This document shows positions 16,543-26,125 of a stretch of DNA of 64,000 nt, in pieces. The DNA is taken from NCBI RefSeq assembly GCF_013408925.1, contig NZ_JACCAB010000001.1:992001-1056000 (forward strand), read 5' to 3'. The notes below the pieces were generated by a model that saw only the letters and a program-made list of their open reading frames with translations, was not told the origin of the DNA and searched no databases. Source of the stretch: Pedococcus badiiscoriae (GTDB lineage Bacteria > Actinomycetota > Actinomycetes > Actinomycetales > Dermatophilaceae). Numbering within the stretch: the first letter of the stretch is position 1; the number at the start of each line of letters is the position of its first letter. Position numbers and translations under genes: made by a program.

Positions 16543-16606
16543 CCCCTGACCTGCCCTGACCTGCCTTGACTCCGCCCCTGACGCTGCCCCTGACGTTGCC
16601 CCTGAC
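16543..16606. repeat. Array of six CCCCTGAC-type words upstream of proline dehydrogenase
   Basis: CCCCTGAC or a one-base variant starts at 16543, 16553, 16563, 16575, 16587 and 16599, i.e. every 10-12 bp. The array lies in the 165-bp gap between an ABC permease stop and the proline dehydrogenase start. The helical-turn spacing is suggestive of a multi-site operator, but the sequence could be simple repeat drift. Confidence 0.6.
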
Positions 16607-16622
16607 CAGGCGCCCCGCCCGC

Positions 16623-17357
16623 TCAGGCGGTGCGGCGACGCAGGGTCAGGCTGCCCAGGACCAGGGCGACGAGCACCCACAGACCGATGACTGCCGCGTC
16701 ACCGGCGACGGCGGCTCCGGGAGTGGCACTGGAGGTGACGGACTTCATGGCGTCCACGGCATACGACAGGGGGAGCACGTCGGAGAGCCAGCGCAGGACG
16801 TCGGGGAGACCGTCGCGGGCCACGAGCAGCCCGCACAGCAGGAACTGCGGCAGCACGAACGCCGGCATGAACTGGACCGCCTGGAACTCGGTGCGCGCGA
16901 AACCGCTCGCGAGTAGGCCCACCGCGGTCCCGAGCAGGGCGTCGAGCACGGCCACCACCACGAGCAGCCACAAGGGTCCGGCGACGTCCAGGCCGCACAC
17001 GTACACCGCGAACGCCGTGGCGATGAGGGCCTGCAGGATCGCCATCACCCCGAACGCGAGGGCGTAGCCGAACATGAAGTCGCCCTTGCCCATCGGGGTG
17101 GTGAGCAGGCGCTCGAGGGTCCCGGAGGTCCGCTCGCGCAAGGTCGCGACGCTCGTGACGATGAACATCACCACGAAGGGGAACACGCCCAGCAGCGGCG
17201 CCCCGAGCCCGTCGAAGACCGGGGTGCCGTTGAAGATCCAGGCCAGCAGGCCGATCAGCACGCAGGGGACGACGAGCATGAGCCCGATGGTCCGGTGGTC
17301 GGCGCGCAGCTGGGCCAGGACCCGGCCGGCTGTGACGAGAGTGCGGTGGACGTTCAT
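16623..17357 (-). CDS. ABC-2 type transporter permease
   Basis: A 244-residue integral membrane protein with about six hydrophobic helices (for example IGLMLVVPCVLIGLLAWIF and VFPFVVMFIVTSVATL). The cytosolic RERTSGTLERLLTTPMGKGD motif is characteristic of ABC-2 exporters of the drug/polyketide type. It pairs with the ATPase immediately upstream; its ATG overlaps that gene's stop as ATGA. The substrate is unknown. Together with the TetR regulator it looks like an inducible efflux system. Confidence 0.92.
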   Translation of the reverse strand: MNVHRTLVTAGRVLAQLRADHRTIGLMLVVPCVLIGLLAWIFNGTPVFDGLGAPLLGVFPFVVMFIVTSVATLRERTSGTLERLLTTPMGKGDFMFGYALAFGVMAILQALIATAFAVYVCGLDVAGPLWLLVVVAVLDALLGTAVGLLASGFARTEFQAVQFMPAFVLPQFLLCGLLVARDGLPDVLRWLSDVLPLSYAVDAMKSVTSSATPGAAVAGDAAVIGLWVLVALVLGSLTLRRRTA

Positions 17358-18079
17358 CGGGCGGCCTCCTCGGCGCGGTCGATCAGGGACAGGAACGCGT
17401 GCTCGGCGTCATCGGCTCCGGTGCGGGCGAGCAGCTCAGGCAGCGTCTCGTCGGCGAGGATCCGGCCCTCGCGAAGCAGGAGCAGCCGGTCGCAACGGCT
17501 CGCCTCGTCCATCACGTGGCTCGAGACCAGCAGCGAACGTCCTTGCGCTGCAAGGCGTTTGAACAGCTGCCACAGGTCACGCCGCAGCACCGGGTCGAGC
17601 CCGACGGTGGGTTCGTCGAGGACCAGCAGCTCGGGGTCGCCGACGAGGGCCGCCGCGAGCGACACCCGCGACCGCTGCCCCCCGGAGAGTCGTCCCACGA
17701 GCGAGTCGGCATGGTCGGCGAGGTCGACCGCCTCGATGGCCTCGTCGGCCGCTGACATCGCCACGCCCAGGATGCTGGCGAAGTAGCGCACGTTGGCCCG
17801 TACCGACAGGTCGTCATAGACGCTGGGGATCTGGGTGACGTACCCGATGCGGTGGCGCAGCGACGGCGAGCCTGCGGGCTCCCCCAGCACCATGACGTCG
17901 CCGGACTCCACGACCTGGACCCCCACGACCGCCCGGATCAGCGTCGACTTGCCGCTACCGCTGGGGCCGAGCAGCCCGACCACCTGCCCCGCGGGGACCG
18001 ACATGGTCAGGCCGGGCAACACCTCACGACCGCCGCGCACCACCCGGAGGTCCGTGATCTCGATGGCGTTTTTCATCAT
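17354..18079 (-). CDS. ABC transporter ATP-binding protein
   Basis: The ATPase of the exporter. Walker A is GLLGPSGSGKSTLI, the signature motif LSGGQRSRVSLA, Walker B ELLVLDEPTVGLD and the switch His lies in LLVSSHVMDEA. The start is one of two adjacent ATG codons (18079 or 18076), giving M(M)KNAIEITDLRV; AGGAG is 14-17 nt upstream, rather far. The start codons lie inside a perfect palindrome (18071-18088) that may be the TetR operator. Length is about 241 residues. Confidence 0.93.
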   Translation of the reverse strand: MMKNAIEITDLRVVRGGREVLPGLTMSVPAGQVVGLLGPSGSGKSTLIRAVVGVQVVESGDVMVLGEPAGSPSLRHRIGYVTQIPSVYDDLSVRANVRYFASILGVAMSAADEAIEAVDLADHADSLVGRLSGGQRSRVSLAAALVGDPELLVLDEPTVGLDPVLRRDLWQLFKRLAAQGRSLLVSSHVMDEASRCDRLLLLREGRILADETLPELLARTGADDAEHAFLSLIDRAEEAAR

Positions 18080-18088
18080 GCGATGAAA
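18071..18088. promoter_or_regulatory. Perfect 7-4-7 palindrome over the ABC ATPase start, candidate TetR operator
   Basis: TTTCATC-ATGC-GATGAAA with no mismatch, an AT-rich island in GC-rich DNA. It overlaps the two candidate start codons of the ABC ATPase and lies about 100 bp downstream of a TetR gene on the same strand. The size and symmetry are typical of TetR-family operators. Assignment to this regulator is inference. Confidence 0.6.
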
Positions 18089-18155
18089 TGTACTCCTGGG
18101 ATGACCCCTGGACAAGACCCCGGTGTGCCGGACGGCCGGTCGCCTGGGGAGCAAA

Positions 18156-18197
18156 GGCCTAAGGAGCGTGGCCTAAAGGAGCGGGGGCTACGGAGCG
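18156..18197. repeat. Three near-copies of a stop-codon segment at the end of the TetR gene
   Basis: GGCCTAAGGAGCG (18156-18168), GGCCTAAAGGAGCG (18170-18183) and GGGCTACGGAGCG (18185-18197). Read on the minus strand, the last one contains the TetR TAG stop and the others each add another TAG. The middle extra stop is in the gene's frame (15 bp away). Confidence 0.7.
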
Positions 18198-18781
18198 AGG
18201 TAGCGCTGGATGGTTGGGCCGACGAGGGCGGCCAGCTCGTCGTGGTCCGCGTCCACCACGGCGGGGAACTCGACGATGTAGCGCATCATCGCCAGGCCCA
18301 CCATCTGGGAGGCCGCCAGGCCTGCCCGCAGCTCGAGGTCGGCCGGGCGGTGGCCGTCGGCTGCCAGCGCCCCGAGCACCCTGCCGAACACCTCGCGGGT
18401 CAGGAACTCACGCAGCATCCGGGTCGCCTCCTCGTGGCTGACCGCGGCACGCATGAGGGCCTGGAATCGCTGCCGACCTTCCTGGGAGTCCCACACGCCC
18501 AGGAAGGTCCGCACCAGCGCCTCGCCCACCTGGTCCCGGGGCCCGTCGACGACGGCGCCGATCAGGGCCGCCGGGTCGGCCGGGATGTCCATCACCGCTG
18601 CGAAGAGCTGGGCCTTGCCACCGAAGTAGTGGTGCACCAGGGCCGGGTCGACCGCCGCCCGGCGGGCGATGCCGCGCAGCGAGGTGCCGTCGTACCCCTG
18701 GTCGGCGAAGTCCACCCTGGCCGCCTCGACGATGGCCTGCCTCGTGTCCACGCCTCCGGGTCGCCGGCCACGGGGACTCAC
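18188..18781 (-). CDS. TetR-family transcriptional regulator
   Basis: A 197-residue repressor: N-terminal HTH (residues about 12-58) with [24 protein letters not shown], the classic TetR recognition-helix pattern, and a C-terminal ligand domain. It probably controls the ABC exporter downstream through the palindrome at 18071-18088. The GTG at 18781 overlaps the stop of the upstream TIM-barrel gene (GTGA), so the regulator is translated from that transcript; whether the exporter is also on it is open. Confidence 0.92.
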   Translation of the reverse strand: MSPRGRRPGGVDTRQAIVEAARVDFADQGYDGTSLRGIARRAAVDPALVHHYFGGKAQLFAAVMDIPADPAALIGAVVDGPRDQVGEALVRTFLGVWDSQEGRQRFQALMRAAVSHEEATRMLREFLTREVFGRVLGALAADGHRPADLELRAGLAASQMVGLAMMRYIVEFPAVVDADHDELAALVGPTIQRYLAP

Positions 18782-19596
18782 GGCGCGCCCACCGCCGACG
18801 CGGTGGCCAGGTGCAGTCGGGCGAAAGCCAAGGCCTCAGCGAGGTCGACCTCGCGCTCCTCGGCCGTCAGCTTGCGGGTCCCGACCTCCACGACGACGGA
18901 ACCGGAGAACCGTTGCACCGCAAGCATCTCCAGGAACTCCGCGCAGGGCTGGGTGCCACGTCCGGGGACGAGGTGCTCGTCCTTGAGGGACCCGAGCCCA
19001 TCCGCGAGGTGGACGTGCGCGAGGCGCGGCCCGAGTGCCGCGGCCATGGCCATGGCGTCGGAGCCCGCCGTCGAGGTGTGCGACAGGTCGAGGGTCACGT
19101 GGTCGTAGGCCTGCGGCACCGGGTCCCAGTGCGGCAGGTAGGCCTCGAACTCCCGCTGTCGGGCGCGCCAGGGGAACATGTTCTCGACGGCCAGCGCCAC
19201 CCCGGTCTCGTGCTCGCGCAGCGCCACGCCCTCGACGAACTCGCTGGCGTACTCCTTCTGCCAGCGGAACGGCGGGTGCAGCACCACCGTCGACGCGCCC
19301 ACCTCCTGGGCCAGCGCGATCGAGTTGTCGACCTTCGTCCACGGGTCCGGCCCCCAGATGCGCTGGGTGAGCAACAGCGTGGGCGCGTGCACGGACACGA
19401 CGGGTATGCCGTGCAGCCGGGACAGCGCGGCCAGCGCCCCCGCCTCCTGCGAGACCGGGTCGGTCCAGACCATCACCTCGACGGCGTCATAGCCGAGCCG
19501 AGCCGCCGTGGCGAAGGCCGAGGCACAGGTGTCGGGATACACCGAGGCGGTCGAGAGGGCGACCGAGGCTCCTGGGATCGACACGGCTCCGGCCAT
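18778..19596 (-). CDS. Sugar phosphate isomerase/epimerase-like TIM-barrel protein (AP_endonuc_2 family)
   Basis: A 272-residue xylose-isomerase-like TIM barrel. Metal-ligand positions are visible in [32 protein letters not shown] and [13 protein letters not shown]. It corresponds by neighbourhood to Rv0498, an uncharacterised sugar isomerase-type protein between ppx and proC. The substrate is unknown. The ATG is at 19596. It lies 23 bp downstream of the Ppx/GppA gene on the same strand, so they probably form an operon. Confidence 0.87.
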   Translation of the reverse strand: MAGAVSIPGASVALSTASVYPDTCASAFATAARLGYDAVEVMVWTDPVSQEAGALAALSRLHGIPVVSVHAPTLLLTQRIWGPDPWTKVDNSIALAQEVGASTVVLHPPFRWQKEYASEFVEGVALREHETGVALAVENMFPWRARQREFEAYLPHWDPVPQAYDHVTLDLSHTSTAGSDAMAMAAALGPRLAHVHLADGLGSLKDEHLVPGRGTQPCAEFLEMLAVQRFSGSVVVEVGTRKLTAEEREVDLAEALAFARLHLATASAVGAP

Positions 19597-19619
19597 GCAC
19601 CGAGCCTACCGAGCAGGCG

Positions 19620-20546
19620 TCAGCGCATCGCGTCGAGCCTGCTGAGGATCACGCCTTCACGCAGTGCCCACGGGCAGATCTCGAGGCGCTCCAGGCCGAG
19701 TAGGTCCATCGCCGCCTCAGCCACGAGAGCGCCCGCGAGCAGCTGTCGGGAGCGGCTGGCAGAGACGCCTGACAAGCGCTCCCGCTGGTGGGCGGTCATC
19801 CCACTGAGCTCGGCCACGACCGAGGCGAGGGCGCTGCGCTCGAGGCTCCGCGCGGCATACGGGCCGTCGCTGCTCGGCGCCGCGCCGGTGACCCGGGCGA
19901 GCGAACGCATGGTCTTGGAGGTGCCCACGGCACGGTCCGCGGCGCCGGCCTTGGCCAGCGGTCGCACGGCCGCGGCGAGCCGCAGCCGGATGGCCCTGCG
20001 GGCGTCCCGGACCACCTCGGCCGTGGGTGGGTCACCCGGGAGGAGGTCGCGCGTCAGCCGCCCGGCCCCCAGGGGCAGCGACACCGCGGCGTCGGGGTCC
20101 TCGTCCATGCCGGCAGCGAGCTCGAGCGACCCACCGCCGATGTCCACGACGAGCAGCGTGCCGCTCGACCAGCCGAACCAGCGGCGCGCGGCCAGGAAGG
20201 TCAGCCGCGCCTCGTCCTCGCCGGACAGCACCTGGAGGGCCACTCCGGTCCGCGCTCGCACCCGGGCCAGCACGTCCTCACCGTTCGGTGCCTCGCGGAT
20301 CGCGCTGGTGGCGAAGGCCATCACCTCCTCGACGCCCTGGTCCTCGGCGACCGTCAGGCACTCCTGGATGAACTCGATCAGGGCGGCCTCGCCCGACTCG
20401 GCGATGTCACCGCTGTCGGTGACGTGCTCGGAGAGCCGAAGCTCGATCTTGTGCGACGTGGCGGGCAGCGGCTGGGCGCCCCGGTGCGCGTCGACGACGA
20501 GCAGGTGGACGGTGTTGGAGCCGATGTCGATGACCCCGAGACGCAT
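19620..20546 (-). CDS. Ppx/GppA family phosphatase (exopolyphosphatase type)
   Basis: A 308-residue ASKHA-fold phosphatase: phosphate-1 loop [14 protein letters not shown] at the N-terminus and phosphate-2 loop [14 protein letters not shown] near residue 140, with catalytic Glu expected in [10 protein letters not shown]. It should hydrolyse terminal phosphate from polyphosphate and/or the pppGpp gamma-phosphate. The short form lacks the extra HD-like C-terminal domain of E. coli Ppx, as does mycobacterial Rv0496, which has the same neighbours. The ATG is at 20546, divergent from the cysteine-cluster gene with only 40 bp between the starts. Confidence 0.92.
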   Translation of the reverse strand: MRLGVIDIGSNTVHLLVVDAHRGAQPLPATSHKIELRLSEHVTDSGDIAESGEAALIEFIQECLTVAEDQGVEEVMAFATSAIREAPNGEDVLARVRARTGVALQVLSGEDEARLTFLAARRWFGWSSGTLLVVDIGGGSLELAAGMDEDPDAAVSLPLGAGRLTRDLLPGDPPTAEVVRDARRAIRLRLAAAVRPLAKAGAADRAVGTSKTMRSLARVTGAAPSSDGPYAARSLERSALASVVAELSGMTAHQRERLSGVSASRSRQLLAGALVAEAAMDLLGLERLEICPWALREGVILSRLDAMR

Positions 20547-20586
20547 GGCTGCACGCTATCGGCTGGGCGCGACGTAAGGTTGCGAC

Positions 20587-21387
20587 GTGCCCGAGACCCC
20601 GCTCGACACCGCCCGCATCTGGGTGGAGTTCACCGACCCCGCCGACACCGGACAGCGCTTCCGCTGCGACCTGACGTGGCTGACCTCGAGCTGGACCTGC
20701 ATCTTCGGCAGCGGCTGCCAGGGCATCTACGCCGGTCGACCGGACGACGGCTGCTGCACCCTGGGCGCCCACTTCACCGACGACGACGACATCAAGCGGG
20801 TCAAGAAGGTGGTCAAGGAGCTCGGCGAGGACGAGTGGCAGCTGCATCCCGGCTCCACGAAGGCGTCGGCCTGGACGGAGACGGAGGACGACGCCCTCAA
20901 GACCAAGGTCGTCGACGGCGCCTGCATCTTCCTCAACCGGCCGGGCTTCCCCGCCGGGGCGGGCTGCGCGCTGCACCAGCACGGCGTCCTCACCGGCAAG
21001 GCGCCCCACACGGTCAAGCCCGACGTGTGCTGGCAGCTGCCGATCCGTCGTACCTACCGCAAGGTCGAGCTGCCCGACGGGTCGAGCTGGCAGGAGGTCT
21101 CCATCACCGAGTACGACCGCCGCGGCTGGGGACCCGGTGGTCACGACCTCGACTGGTACTGCTCCTCCAACCCCGAGGCCCACGTCGGCCGCGAGCCCGT
21201 CTTCCGCAGCAACCGGGGCGAGCTCGTCGAGCTGATGGGCGAGGAGGCGTACGGGGAGCTGGAGATCCGCTGCGAGGCGCACCTGGCCAGCGTGAAGGCC
21301 GCCAGCAACGCCTACTCCCGCAAGATGCTCCCGCTGCTGGTGCATCCCGCGACGCTGGCTGCGCAAGAGTCCCGCAAGTCCCGATGA
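20587..21387 (+). CDS. Cysteine-cluster protein of unknown function (YkgJ/DUF3109-like)
   Basis: A 266-residue soluble protein with about ten cysteines, including Cys27, 38, 44, 56-57, 113, 127 and 148. The block ACIFLNRPG, then GCALHQHGV, then KPDVCWQLP matches the spacing of YkgJ-type metal- or iron-sulfur-binding clusters. The function is unknown. The GTG at 20587 leaves a 40-bp promoter gap to the divergent ppx gene. The stop overlaps the next gene's ATG (ATGA), so it is co-translated with a methyltransferase. Confidence 0.75.
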   Translation: MPETPLDTARIWVEFTDPADTGQRFRCDLTWLTSSWTCIFGSGCQGIYAGRPDDGCCTLGAHFTDDDDIKRVKKVVKELGEDEWQLHPGSTKASAWTETEDDALKTKVVDGACIFLNRPGFPAGAGCALHQHGVLTGKAPHTVKPDVCWQLPIRRTYRKVELPDGSSWQEVSITEYDRRGWGPGGHDLDWYCSSNPEAHVGREPVFRSNRGELVELMGEEAYGELEIRCEAHLASVKAASNAYSRKMLPLLVHPATLAAQESRKSR

Positions 21388-22127
21388 GCCCGACCTCGGA
21401 CGGGCCCGACCCGACCGAGCCGGAGCCGACCGAGCCGCGGCCGGAGCCGACCCGCAGCCCCAACATCTGGGACTTCCCCGACGTCTACGAGGTCGAGAAC
21501 CTCGGGGTCGACCGCGCCGGGCTGATCGAGGCCGCGATGGCTTCGCTGCAACCCTTCGCCGGCGCCGACCTCCTCGACGTCGGCTGCGGGACCGGCTTCC
21601 ACCTGCCCCGGTTCGCCTCCCTCGGGTGCGTGAGCGTCGTGGGGATCGAGCCGCACCCACCCCTGGTCTCCCTTGCCGAGCAACGCATCTCGGGTATGCC
21701 GGGCGTGCGGGTCCTCGAGGGCGCTGCCCAGTCCCTGCCGCTGGCCGATGCCTGCGTGGACATCGCCCACGCGCGGTGGGCCTACTTCTTCGGGGCCGGC
21801 TGCGAACCTGGCCTGCGCGAGCTCGAGCGGGTCCTGCGACCCGGCGGCACGGCCTTCGTCGTCGACAACGACCCCACGCGCTCGACCTTCGGCAGGTGGT
21901 TCACGCGTACCCATCCGTCCTACGATCCCGTTGCGGTGGAACGCTTCTGGGCACGCCAGGGCTGGTCCCGTGAACGCCTGGTGATCGACTGGTCGTTCGA
22001 CTCGCGCGCAGACTTCGAGTCGGTGCTGCGGATCGAGTTCCCCGAGACGGCCGCGGAGGGGATCCTCGCGGAGCATGAGGGCAGCGGGGTCGACTACGCC
22101 GTCAACCTGTGGTGGCGCCGGTTCTGA
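21384..22127 (+). CDS. Class I SAM-dependent methyltransferase
   Basis: A 247-residue protein. SAM-binding motif I is [16 protein letters not shown], followed by an acidic VVGIEPHPP and post-motif [15 protein letters not shown], placing it in the Methyltransf_11/UbiE-like group. The first 25 residues are a Pro/Glu/Thr-rich linker. The substrate cannot be predicted. The start at 21384 overlaps the previous stop as ATGA; the open frame extends much further upstream but there it is antisense to other genes. Confidence 0.9.
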   Translation: MSPTSDGPDPTEPEPTEPRPEPTRSPNIWDFPDVYEVENLGVDRAGLIEAAMASLQPFAGADLLDVGCGTGFHLPRFASLGCVSVVGIEPHPPLVSLAEQRISGMPGVRVLEGAAQSLPLADACVDIAHARWAYFFGAGCEPGLRELERVLRPGGTAFVVDNDPTRSTFGRWFTRTHPSYDPVAVERFWARQGWSRERLVIDWSFDSRADFESVLRIEFPETAAEGILAEHEGSGVDYAVNLWWRRF

Positions 22128-22179
22128 GGGTGCGGCAGGGTGGGGAGGCACGGCAGGTCCCGAGCCAATGGAGGTTGTC

Positions 22180-22620
22180 ATGACCGGCTACGAAGCCACC
22201 GCCGGCGTCGAGGTCGACGCCGCACCCGACCGGGTGTGGGCAGCGCTCACCGACCCGGAGCAGATTGCGCAGTACATGATGGGCTCGCGGGTCGAGTCCG
22301 ACTGGGAGATCGGCGGCCCCATCACGTGGAGCGGCGAGATGGACGGCAAGCCGTACCGGGACAAGGGCGAGGTGCTGGAGGTCGACCCGGGCATCCGGCT
22401 CTCGGTCACGCACTACAGCCCGCTGATGGGCGAGGAGGACGTGCCGGAGAACTACCACACGGTCTCGTACGACCTGGCTCCCTCGGGGGACGGCACCTCG
22501 GTGAAGCTGACCCAGGACGGGTGCTCCACCCAGGAGCAGGCGCAGCAGTTCTCGCGGAACTGGCAGGGCATGCTCGACGGCCTGAAGAAGGTCGTCGAGG
22601 GCAGCGTCGCGGGCAGCTGA
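22180..22620 (+). CDS. SRPBCC / AHSA1-like protein
   Basis: A 146-residue START-like hydrophobic-pocket protein: VEVDAAPDRVWAALTDPEQI at the N-terminus and a C-terminal helix NWQGMLDGLKKVVEG are typical of the AHSA1 (activator of Hsp90 ATPase homologue) branch. The ligand is unknown. The ATG at 22180 has GGAGG five nt upstream, which decides against the longer frame. It may be read from the upstream methyltransferase transcript, 52 bp away. Confidence 0.85.
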   Translation: MTGYEATAGVEVDAAPDRVWAALTDPEQIAQYMMGSRVESDWEIGGPITWSGEMDGKPYRDKGEVLEVDPGIRLSVTHYSPLMGEEDVPENYHTVSYDLAPSGDGTSVKLTQDGCSTQEQAQQFSRNWQGMLDGLKKVVEGSVAGS

Positions 22621-22640
22621 CCGCGCCCCCGCGCCCGCTG

Positions 22641-22692
22641 GTCGGCGGGGCGGGACCGCGCTGTCGGCGGGGCGGGACCGCGCTGTCGGCGG
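22641..22692. repeat. 22-bp tandem duplication upstream of radA
   Basis: A 22-bp GC-rich unit beginning GTCGGCGGGGCGGGACC is perfectly repeated at 22641-22662 and 22663-22684, with eight further bases of a third copy. It fills most of the 92-bp gap before radA, so copy number could affect radA expression. Confidence 0.85.
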
Positions 22693-22712
22693 CCCCCCGT
22701 AGGTTGTCGGCC

Positions 22713-24098
22713 ATGGCAGCCAAGACGTCGACCAGGTCGAGCGGTTTCCGCTGCTCCGAGTGCGGCTGGACGGCCGTCAAGTGGGTGGGCCGGTGCGGGG
22801 AGTGCCAGGCCTGGGGCAGCGTCAGCGAGATCGGCGCCGTCACCCTGCGCACGACGGCCGCCACTCGCGTCGATCGACCCGCCATCCCGATCGGTCAGGT
22901 CGACGCGCGACGCGCCGAGGCGGTGAGCACCGGAGTCGGTGAGTTCGACCGCGTCCTGGGTGGCGGACTCGTGCCCGGCGCGGTCGTGCTGGTGGCCGGC
23001 GAGCCCGGGATCGGCAAGTCCACCCTGCTGCTCGACGTGGCCGCCCGCGCCGCCCGGTCCGGGGACGGCCGCACCGTCCTCTATGTCACCGGTGAGGAGT
23101 CGGCCGCCCAGGTCCGGATGCGGGCCGAGCGGATCGAGGCGATGGCCTCCTCGCTGTTCCTCGCCGCCGAGACCGACCTCGCCACCGTGCTCGGCCAGAT
23201 CGACGCGGTGCAGCCCGACCTGGTGATCGTCGACTCGGTGCAGACCGTCTCCAGCGGCGACGTCGAGGGGGCCGCCGGCAACGTCACGCAGGTCCGTGAG
23301 GTCGCGGCGTCGCTGATCCAGGTGGCCAAGGCCCGCGGCATCGCCACCCTGCTCGTCGGGCACGTGACCAAGGACGGGTCGATCGCCGGTCCGCGCGTCC
23401 TGGAACACCTCGTCGACGTGGTCGTGCAGTTCGAGGGTGACCGGCACTCCCGGCTCCGGCTCGTGCGCGCGGTGAAGAACCGCTACGGCCCCACCGACGA
23501 GGTCGGCTGCTTCGACCTCTCCGACGTGGGCATCGTCGGGCTGGCCGACCCCAGCGGCCTCTTCCTGTCGCGCGGCACCCTGAGCGTGCCCGGCACCTGC
23601 GTGACGGTGACGCTCGAGGGCCGTCGACCCCTGATGACCGAGGTGCAGGCGCTGGTCGCCAAGAGCGAGATCCCCACCCCTCGGCGTGCCACCAGCGGGC
23701 TGGACTCCGCTCGGGTCGCGATGATCATCGCCGTGCTGGCCAAGCGGGCACAGGCCCCGATCGGCAACGCCGACGTCTACCTCTCCACCGTCGGTGGCGT
23801 GCGGCTCACCGAACCGGCCTCCGACCTCGCGATCGCCCTCGCGGTGGCCAGCGCGGTCAAGGACCAGCCGCTGCCCGACCATGCCATCGCCTTCGGTGAG
23901 CTGGGACTGGCCGGCGAGATCCGGCCGGTGACCGGCATACCTCGTCGACTGGCGGAGGCGGGGCGCCTGGGCTTTCGCACCGCCTACGTCCCGTCTGGCG
24001 TCCTCGGCACCGCTCCCCTGCCCGAGGGCATGCAGGTGGTCGAGTGCGACGACATTCGGACCGCGGTGCGCGCGGCGTTGCTGCCCGGGCACAGTTAG
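22713..24098 (+). CDS. radA: DNA repair protein RadA (Sms)
   Basis: Branch-migration ATPase in recombination repair. An N-terminal four-Cys zinc finger (FRCSECGW, then [10 protein letters not shown]), a RecA-like core with Walker [14 protein letters not shown], the RadA-specific KNRYG motif ([12 protein letters not shown]) and a Lon-like C-terminal domain are in order, 461 residues in all. The ATG is at 22713. It precedes disA and mutY on the same strand; radA-disA linkage is a known pairing (in Bacillus RadA restrains DisA). Confidence 0.97.
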   Translation: MAAKTSTRSSGFRCSECGWTAVKWVGRCGECQAWGSVSEIGAVTLRTTAATRVDRPAIPIGQVDARRAEAVSTGVGEFDRVLGGGLVPGAVVLVAGEPGIGKSTLLLDVAARAARSGDGRTVLYVTGEESAAQVRMRAERIEAMASSLFLAAETDLATVLGQIDAVQPDLVIVDSVQTVSSGDVEGAAGNVTQVREVAASLIQVAKARGIATLLVGHVTKDGSIAGPRVLEHLVDVVVQFEGDRHSRLRLVRAVKNRYGPTDEVGCFDLSDVGIVGLADPSGLFLSRGTLSVPGTCVTVTLEGRRPLMTEVQALVAKSEIPTPRRATSGLDSARVAMIIAVLAKRAQAPIGNADVYLSTVGGVRLTEPASDLAIALAVASAVKDQPLPDHAIAFGELGLAGEIRPVTGIPRRLAEAGRLGFRTAYVPSGVLGTAPLPEGMQVVECDDIRTAVRAALLPGHS

Positions 24099-24142
24099 AC
24101 TCGCGCCAGACCGACGCCAGCGGCACCAAAGGGGTTTTACCA

Positions 24143-25219
24143 GTGGACATTCGCGAGGACGAGGTGCTGCGCGCCACCCTCGCCGCCGTGGCACCCGGCA
24201 CCGAGCTGCGTGATGGACTCGAGCGCATCCTGAGGGGGCGCACCGGTGCGCTCATCGTCCTCGGCCACGACCGGACAGTGGAGCAGCTGTCCACCGGCGG
24301 CTTCCCGCTCGACGTGGAGTTCTCGGCCACCCGCCTGCGGGAGCTGGCCAAGATGGACGGCGGCATCGTGCTGGACCGTGAGGCCTCGCGCATCCTGCGC
24401 GCCGCCACCCAGCTGGTCCCCGACCCCTCGATCGAGACGAGCGAGTCGGGCACGCGGCACCGCACTGCCGAGCGGGTCGCCAAGCAGACCGGCTACCCGG
24501 TGATCTCGGTGAGCCAGTCGATGCGGATCGTCGCCATCTACGTCGACGGCCGGCGGCACGTCCTCGAGGACTCCAGCGCGATCCTGTCCCGTGCCAACCA
24601 GGCCCTGCAGACGCTCGAGCGCTACAAGGCGCGTCTCGACGAGGTGACCGGCACCCTCTCCGCCCTCGAGATCGAGGACCTCGTCACCGTCCGCGACGTC
24701 GCTAGCGTGCTGCAGCGTCTCGAGATGGTGCGACGCATCCGCGACGAGATCTCCGGCTACGTCGTCGAGCTGGGGGTCGACGGACGCCTGCTCACGCTCC
24801 AGCTCGAAGAGCTCACCGGCGGTCTGGGCAACGACCGCGAGCTCGTCATCCGCGACTACCTGCCCGTCACCAGGGCCGACCTGACGCTCGAGGAGGCGAT
24901 GGCCGCGCTCGAGGAGCTCACCTCCACCGAGCTGCTCGACCTGTCCGCCGGCGCCAAGGCAGTCGGGTTCGCCGTCGGCGGCGACTCCCTCGACTCGGCC
25001 GTCAGCCCGTGTGGCTATCGCCTGCTGACCAAGGTGCCGCGCCTGCCCGGCGCCATCGTCGACCGGCTGGTCGAGCACTTCGGCAGCCTGCAGAAGCTGC
25101 TGGCCGCCAACCTCGAGGAGCTCATGGACGTCGAGGGCGTCGGTGAAGGCCGCGCCCGCGCAGTCCGCGAGGGACTGTCCCGCTTGGCCGAGTCGAGCAT
25201 CCTCGAACGCTACGTGTGA
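24143..25219 (+). CDS. disA: DNA integrity scanning protein DisA, diadenylate cyclase
   Basis: Makes cyclic di-AMP from ATP and scans DNA for branched structures. The N-terminal DAC domain (about 1-145) has [15 protein letters not shown]; the usual DGA motif reads MDGGIVL here, keeping the catalytic Asp but replacing Ala by Gly. The central helical spine and C-terminal helix-hairpin-helix DNA-binding region ([14 protein letters not shown]) are complete; 358 residues. The GTG at 24143 follows AAAGGGG with eight nt spacing. The stop overlaps the mutY start (GTGA). Confidence 0.96.
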   Translation: MDIREDEVLRATLAAVAPGTELRDGLERILRGRTGALIVLGHDRTVEQLSTGGFPLDVEFSATRLRELAKMDGGIVLDREASRILRAATQLVPDPSIETSESGTRHRTAERVAKQTGYPVISVSQSMRIVAIYVDGRRHVLEDSSAILSRANQALQTLERYKARLDEVTGTLSALEIEDLVTVRDVASVLQRLEMVRRIRDEISGYVVELGVDGRLLTLQLEELTGGLGNDRELVIRDYLPVTRADLTLEEAMAALEELTSTELLDLSAGAKAVGFAVGGDSLDSAVSPCGYRLLTKVPRLPGAIVDRLVEHFGSLQKLLAANLEELMDVEGVGEGRARAVREGLSRLAESSILERYV

Positions 25220-26118
25220 ACACCGGCGCCAGTCCCGAGCAGCTGCACCACCGGGTGCTGGACTGGTACGCCGTGGCCGCGCGCGACCTGCCCTGGCGTC
25301 GGCCCGACTGCACCCCGTGGGGCATCTTCGTCTCCGAGGTCATGCTCCAGCAGACCCCGGTCGTCCGGGTCGAACCCGTCTGGCGCGAGTGGATGTCGCG
25401 CTGGCCCACGCCGGCTGACCTCGCCGCGGACTCGCCCGGCGAGGCGGTCCGGGCGTGGGGACGGCTGGGCTACCCCCGCCGGGCGTTGCGGTTGCACGCA
25501 GCCGCGGTGGCCATGACGGATCGCCATGCGGGAACCGTGCCCGCGACCGAGGCCGAGCTCCTGGCGCTGCCCGGCGTCGGCACCTACACCGCGGCCGCCG
25601 TCGCCACGTTCGCCTTCGGCGAGCGGACCACCGTCGTCGACACCAACGTGCGTCGGGTCCTCGCGCGCGTCGTGACCGGCCAGGAGTATGCCGCGCCCTC
25701 ACCGACCAGGGCTGAGCTCACCGTGGCTGCCGACCTCGTCCCGGCGGACGCCGCCACGGCCCGCACCTGGAGCGTGGCCCTCATGGAGCTCGGGGCCCTG
25801 GTCTGCAGCGCGCGGTCACCGCGGTGCTCGGCCTGTCCCGTCGCGGACCTGTGCGCCTGGCAGGTCGCCGGCCGACCGGCATACCGAGGTCCGGCTCGCA
25901 AGGGCCAGGCCTGGGAGGGCACGGACCGCCAGCTGCGCGGGGCGTTGCTCGCTGCTCTTCGCGCCAGCCACACGCCCGTGCCACGGTCCGCGCTCGAGTC
26001 GTTGTCCGACAACGAGATCCAGCGTGAGCGGTGCCTCGACTCGCTCGTCGCCGACGGCCTGGTCGAGCCACTTGCCGGCGGCCGCTACCGACTACCCGCA
26101 TCGCGCGAGGCGAGCTGA
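25216..26118 (+). CDS. mutY: A/G-specific adenine DNA glycosylase
   Basis: Removes adenine mispaired with 8-oxoguanine. HhH-GPD fold: catalytic Glu41 in [10 protein letters not shown], the hairpin [15 protein letters not shown] and catalytic Asp142 in [10 protein letters not shown]. The four-cysteine Fe-S cluster loop (C-x6-C-x2-C-x5-C) is [17 protein letters not shown]. The C-terminal MutT-like 8-oxoG recognition domain is much reduced: 300 residues against about 350 in E. coli, as in many actinomycetes. The GTG start overlaps disA, giving a radA-disA-mutY repair cluster. Confidence 0.95.
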   Translation: MNTGASPEQLHHRVLDWYAVAARDLPWRRPDCTPWGIFVSEVMLQQTPVVRVEPVWREWMSRWPTPADLAADSPGEAVRAWGRLGYPRRALRLHAAAVAMTDRHAGTVPATEAELLALPGVGTYTAAAVATFAFGERTTVVDTNVRRVLARVVTGQEYAAPSPTRAELTVAADLVPADAATARTWSVALMELGALVCSARSPRCSACPVADLCAWQVAGRPAYRGPARKGQAWEGTDRQLRGALLAALRASHTPVPRSALESLSDNEIQRERCLDSLVADGLVEPLAGGRYRLPASREAS

Positions 26119-26125
26119 ACCGGCG

